Source: an uncultured Tepidimonas sp. (GTDB lineage: Bacteria; Pseudomonadota; Gammaproteobacteria; Burkholderiales; Burkholderiaceae_C). From it: a stretch of DNA of 6,302 nucleotides. Within the stretch, counting starts at the first letter, position 1; each line of letters opens with the position of its first letter. A model generated the notes under the pieces. The model searched no databases and was not told the DNA's origin. It saw nothing but the letters and a program-made list of their open reading frames with translations. Shown here piece after piece: positions 5,833 through 6,302 of the stretch. Location of the stretch: NCBI GenBank assembly GCA_937949455.1, contig CALEDU010000218.1:1-6302 (forward strand), given 5' to 3'. Both the position numbers and the translations under genes were made by a program.

Positions 5833-6302
5833 TTAGGGTGTGTCGGCTATGTCCACGGCAAAGGGCACGCGCGCGGCCACCGCGCACAGCAACTCGTAGG
5901 CGATGGTGCCAGCGGCTTGCGCGACTTCGTCTACCGGCAGCACCGCGCCGCTGGCGCTGCGACCCCACAGCACCACCTCGTCGCCGGGGCGGCACGGGCC
6001 GCCCGCGGCTTCCACCGGGGTGAGGTCCACCGCCAGCATGTCCATGCTGACGCGGCCGACCAGCCGCGTGCGCACGCCGCGCACCAGCACCGGCGCGCCA
6101 GGGGTTGCCGACAGGCTGGCGTGGCGCGGGTAGCCGTCGGCGTAGCCACAAGCCACGATGCCGACGCGCAGATCGCGTGGCGCGGTGTAGATCGAGCCGT
6201 AGCCGACCGTCTCGCCGGCGGCCACCGGCTGGATGGCGATCAGCCGACTGGCCAGCGTCATGGTCGGCTGCAGGTTCCACTCGGCAGCGGTGTGCGCCGG
6301 AT
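5833..6302 (-). CDS. alr: Alanine racemase, C-terminal part (5' end beyond right edge)
   Basis: The last 155 codons of a PLP-dependent alanine racemase, the cytosolic enzyme that interconverts L- and D-alanine for peptidoglycan; a full protein is about 360-380 residues, so the PLP-lysine barrel lies outside. The visible part is the C-terminal beta domain. It has [15 protein letters not shown] at the domain junction, [11 protein letters not shown] carrying the catalytic Tyr (Tyr265 in the Geobacillus enzyme), GRVSMDML with the Met-Asp pair that helps shape the active site of the partner subunit, and the closing pattern [20 protein letters not shown]. The frame is open from 6300 to a TAA at 5833-5835 with no defect. 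No terminator hairpin is seen behind the stop, so read-through into the efflux operon is possible. Alr versus the catabolic DadX cannot be separated by sequence alone; no dad genes are visible. Confidence 0.93.
   Translation of the reverse strand, partial: PAHTAAEWNLQPTMTLASRLIAIQPVAAGETVGYGSIYTAPRDLRVGIVACGYADGYPRHASLSATPGAPVLVRGVRTRLVGRVSMDMLAVDLTPVEAAGGPCRPGDEVVLWGRSASGAVLPVDEVAQAAGTIAYELLCAVAARVPFAVDIADTP

Noticed and set aside
5678..6280. 200-codon minus-strand frame across the alr/adaptor junction
   Set aside because: It overlaps alr and the adaptor in a different frame, is Arg/Gly-rich without domain features, and runs through the promoter region.

Overview
The window reads as chromosomal DNA of a high-GC betaproteobacterium, probably of the order Burkholderiales. 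This is inferred from the strong G/C bias at third codon positions, the style of the alanine racemase C-terminus and the compact gene spacing; the genus cannot be fixed from the sequence. Every supported gene lies on the minus strand, so transcription runs from high to low coordinates, and no stretch longer than 55 bases is left without a gene.

In transcription order the layout is: (1) the C-terminal part of alanine racemase (alr), cut by the right edge (5833-6302); (2) a 55-base gap holding a good sigma70-type promoter with an extended -10, whose spacer and -35 carry a C-run/G-run imperfect palindrome resembling operators of the CsoR/RcnR/FrmR/CstR repressor family; (3) a periplasmic adaptor (membrane fusion protein) gene, 4674-5777; (4) an RND efflux permease gene, 1363-4659, starting 14 bases later; (5) a 75-residue DUF2892 membrane protein gene, 1085-1312, ending in a CxxC; (6) a ten-helix-type TDT/SLAC1/TehA anion transporter gene, 43-1065; (7) the first 13 codons of a further gene (41 down to the left edge) that starts one base after the TDT stop and looks like the N-terminus of another membrane protein.

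Genes 3 to 7 look like one operon driven from the promoter beside alr: gaps are 14, 50, 19 and 1 bases, and no terminator hairpin is visible. The adaptor and permease would form two thirds of a tripartite envelope efflux pump; the outer-membrane channel is not in the window. The downstream part adds a small thiol-bearing membrane protein and an anion channel/exporter. DUF2892 proteins, TDT-family sulfite exporters and CsoR/CstR-type operators are each known from sulfur (sulfide, persulfide, sulfite) or metal/aldehyde stress settings. A stress-induced export module for sulfur oxyanions or another reactive small molecule is therefore the most interesting reading, but it is inference; nothing in the sequence fixes the substrate.
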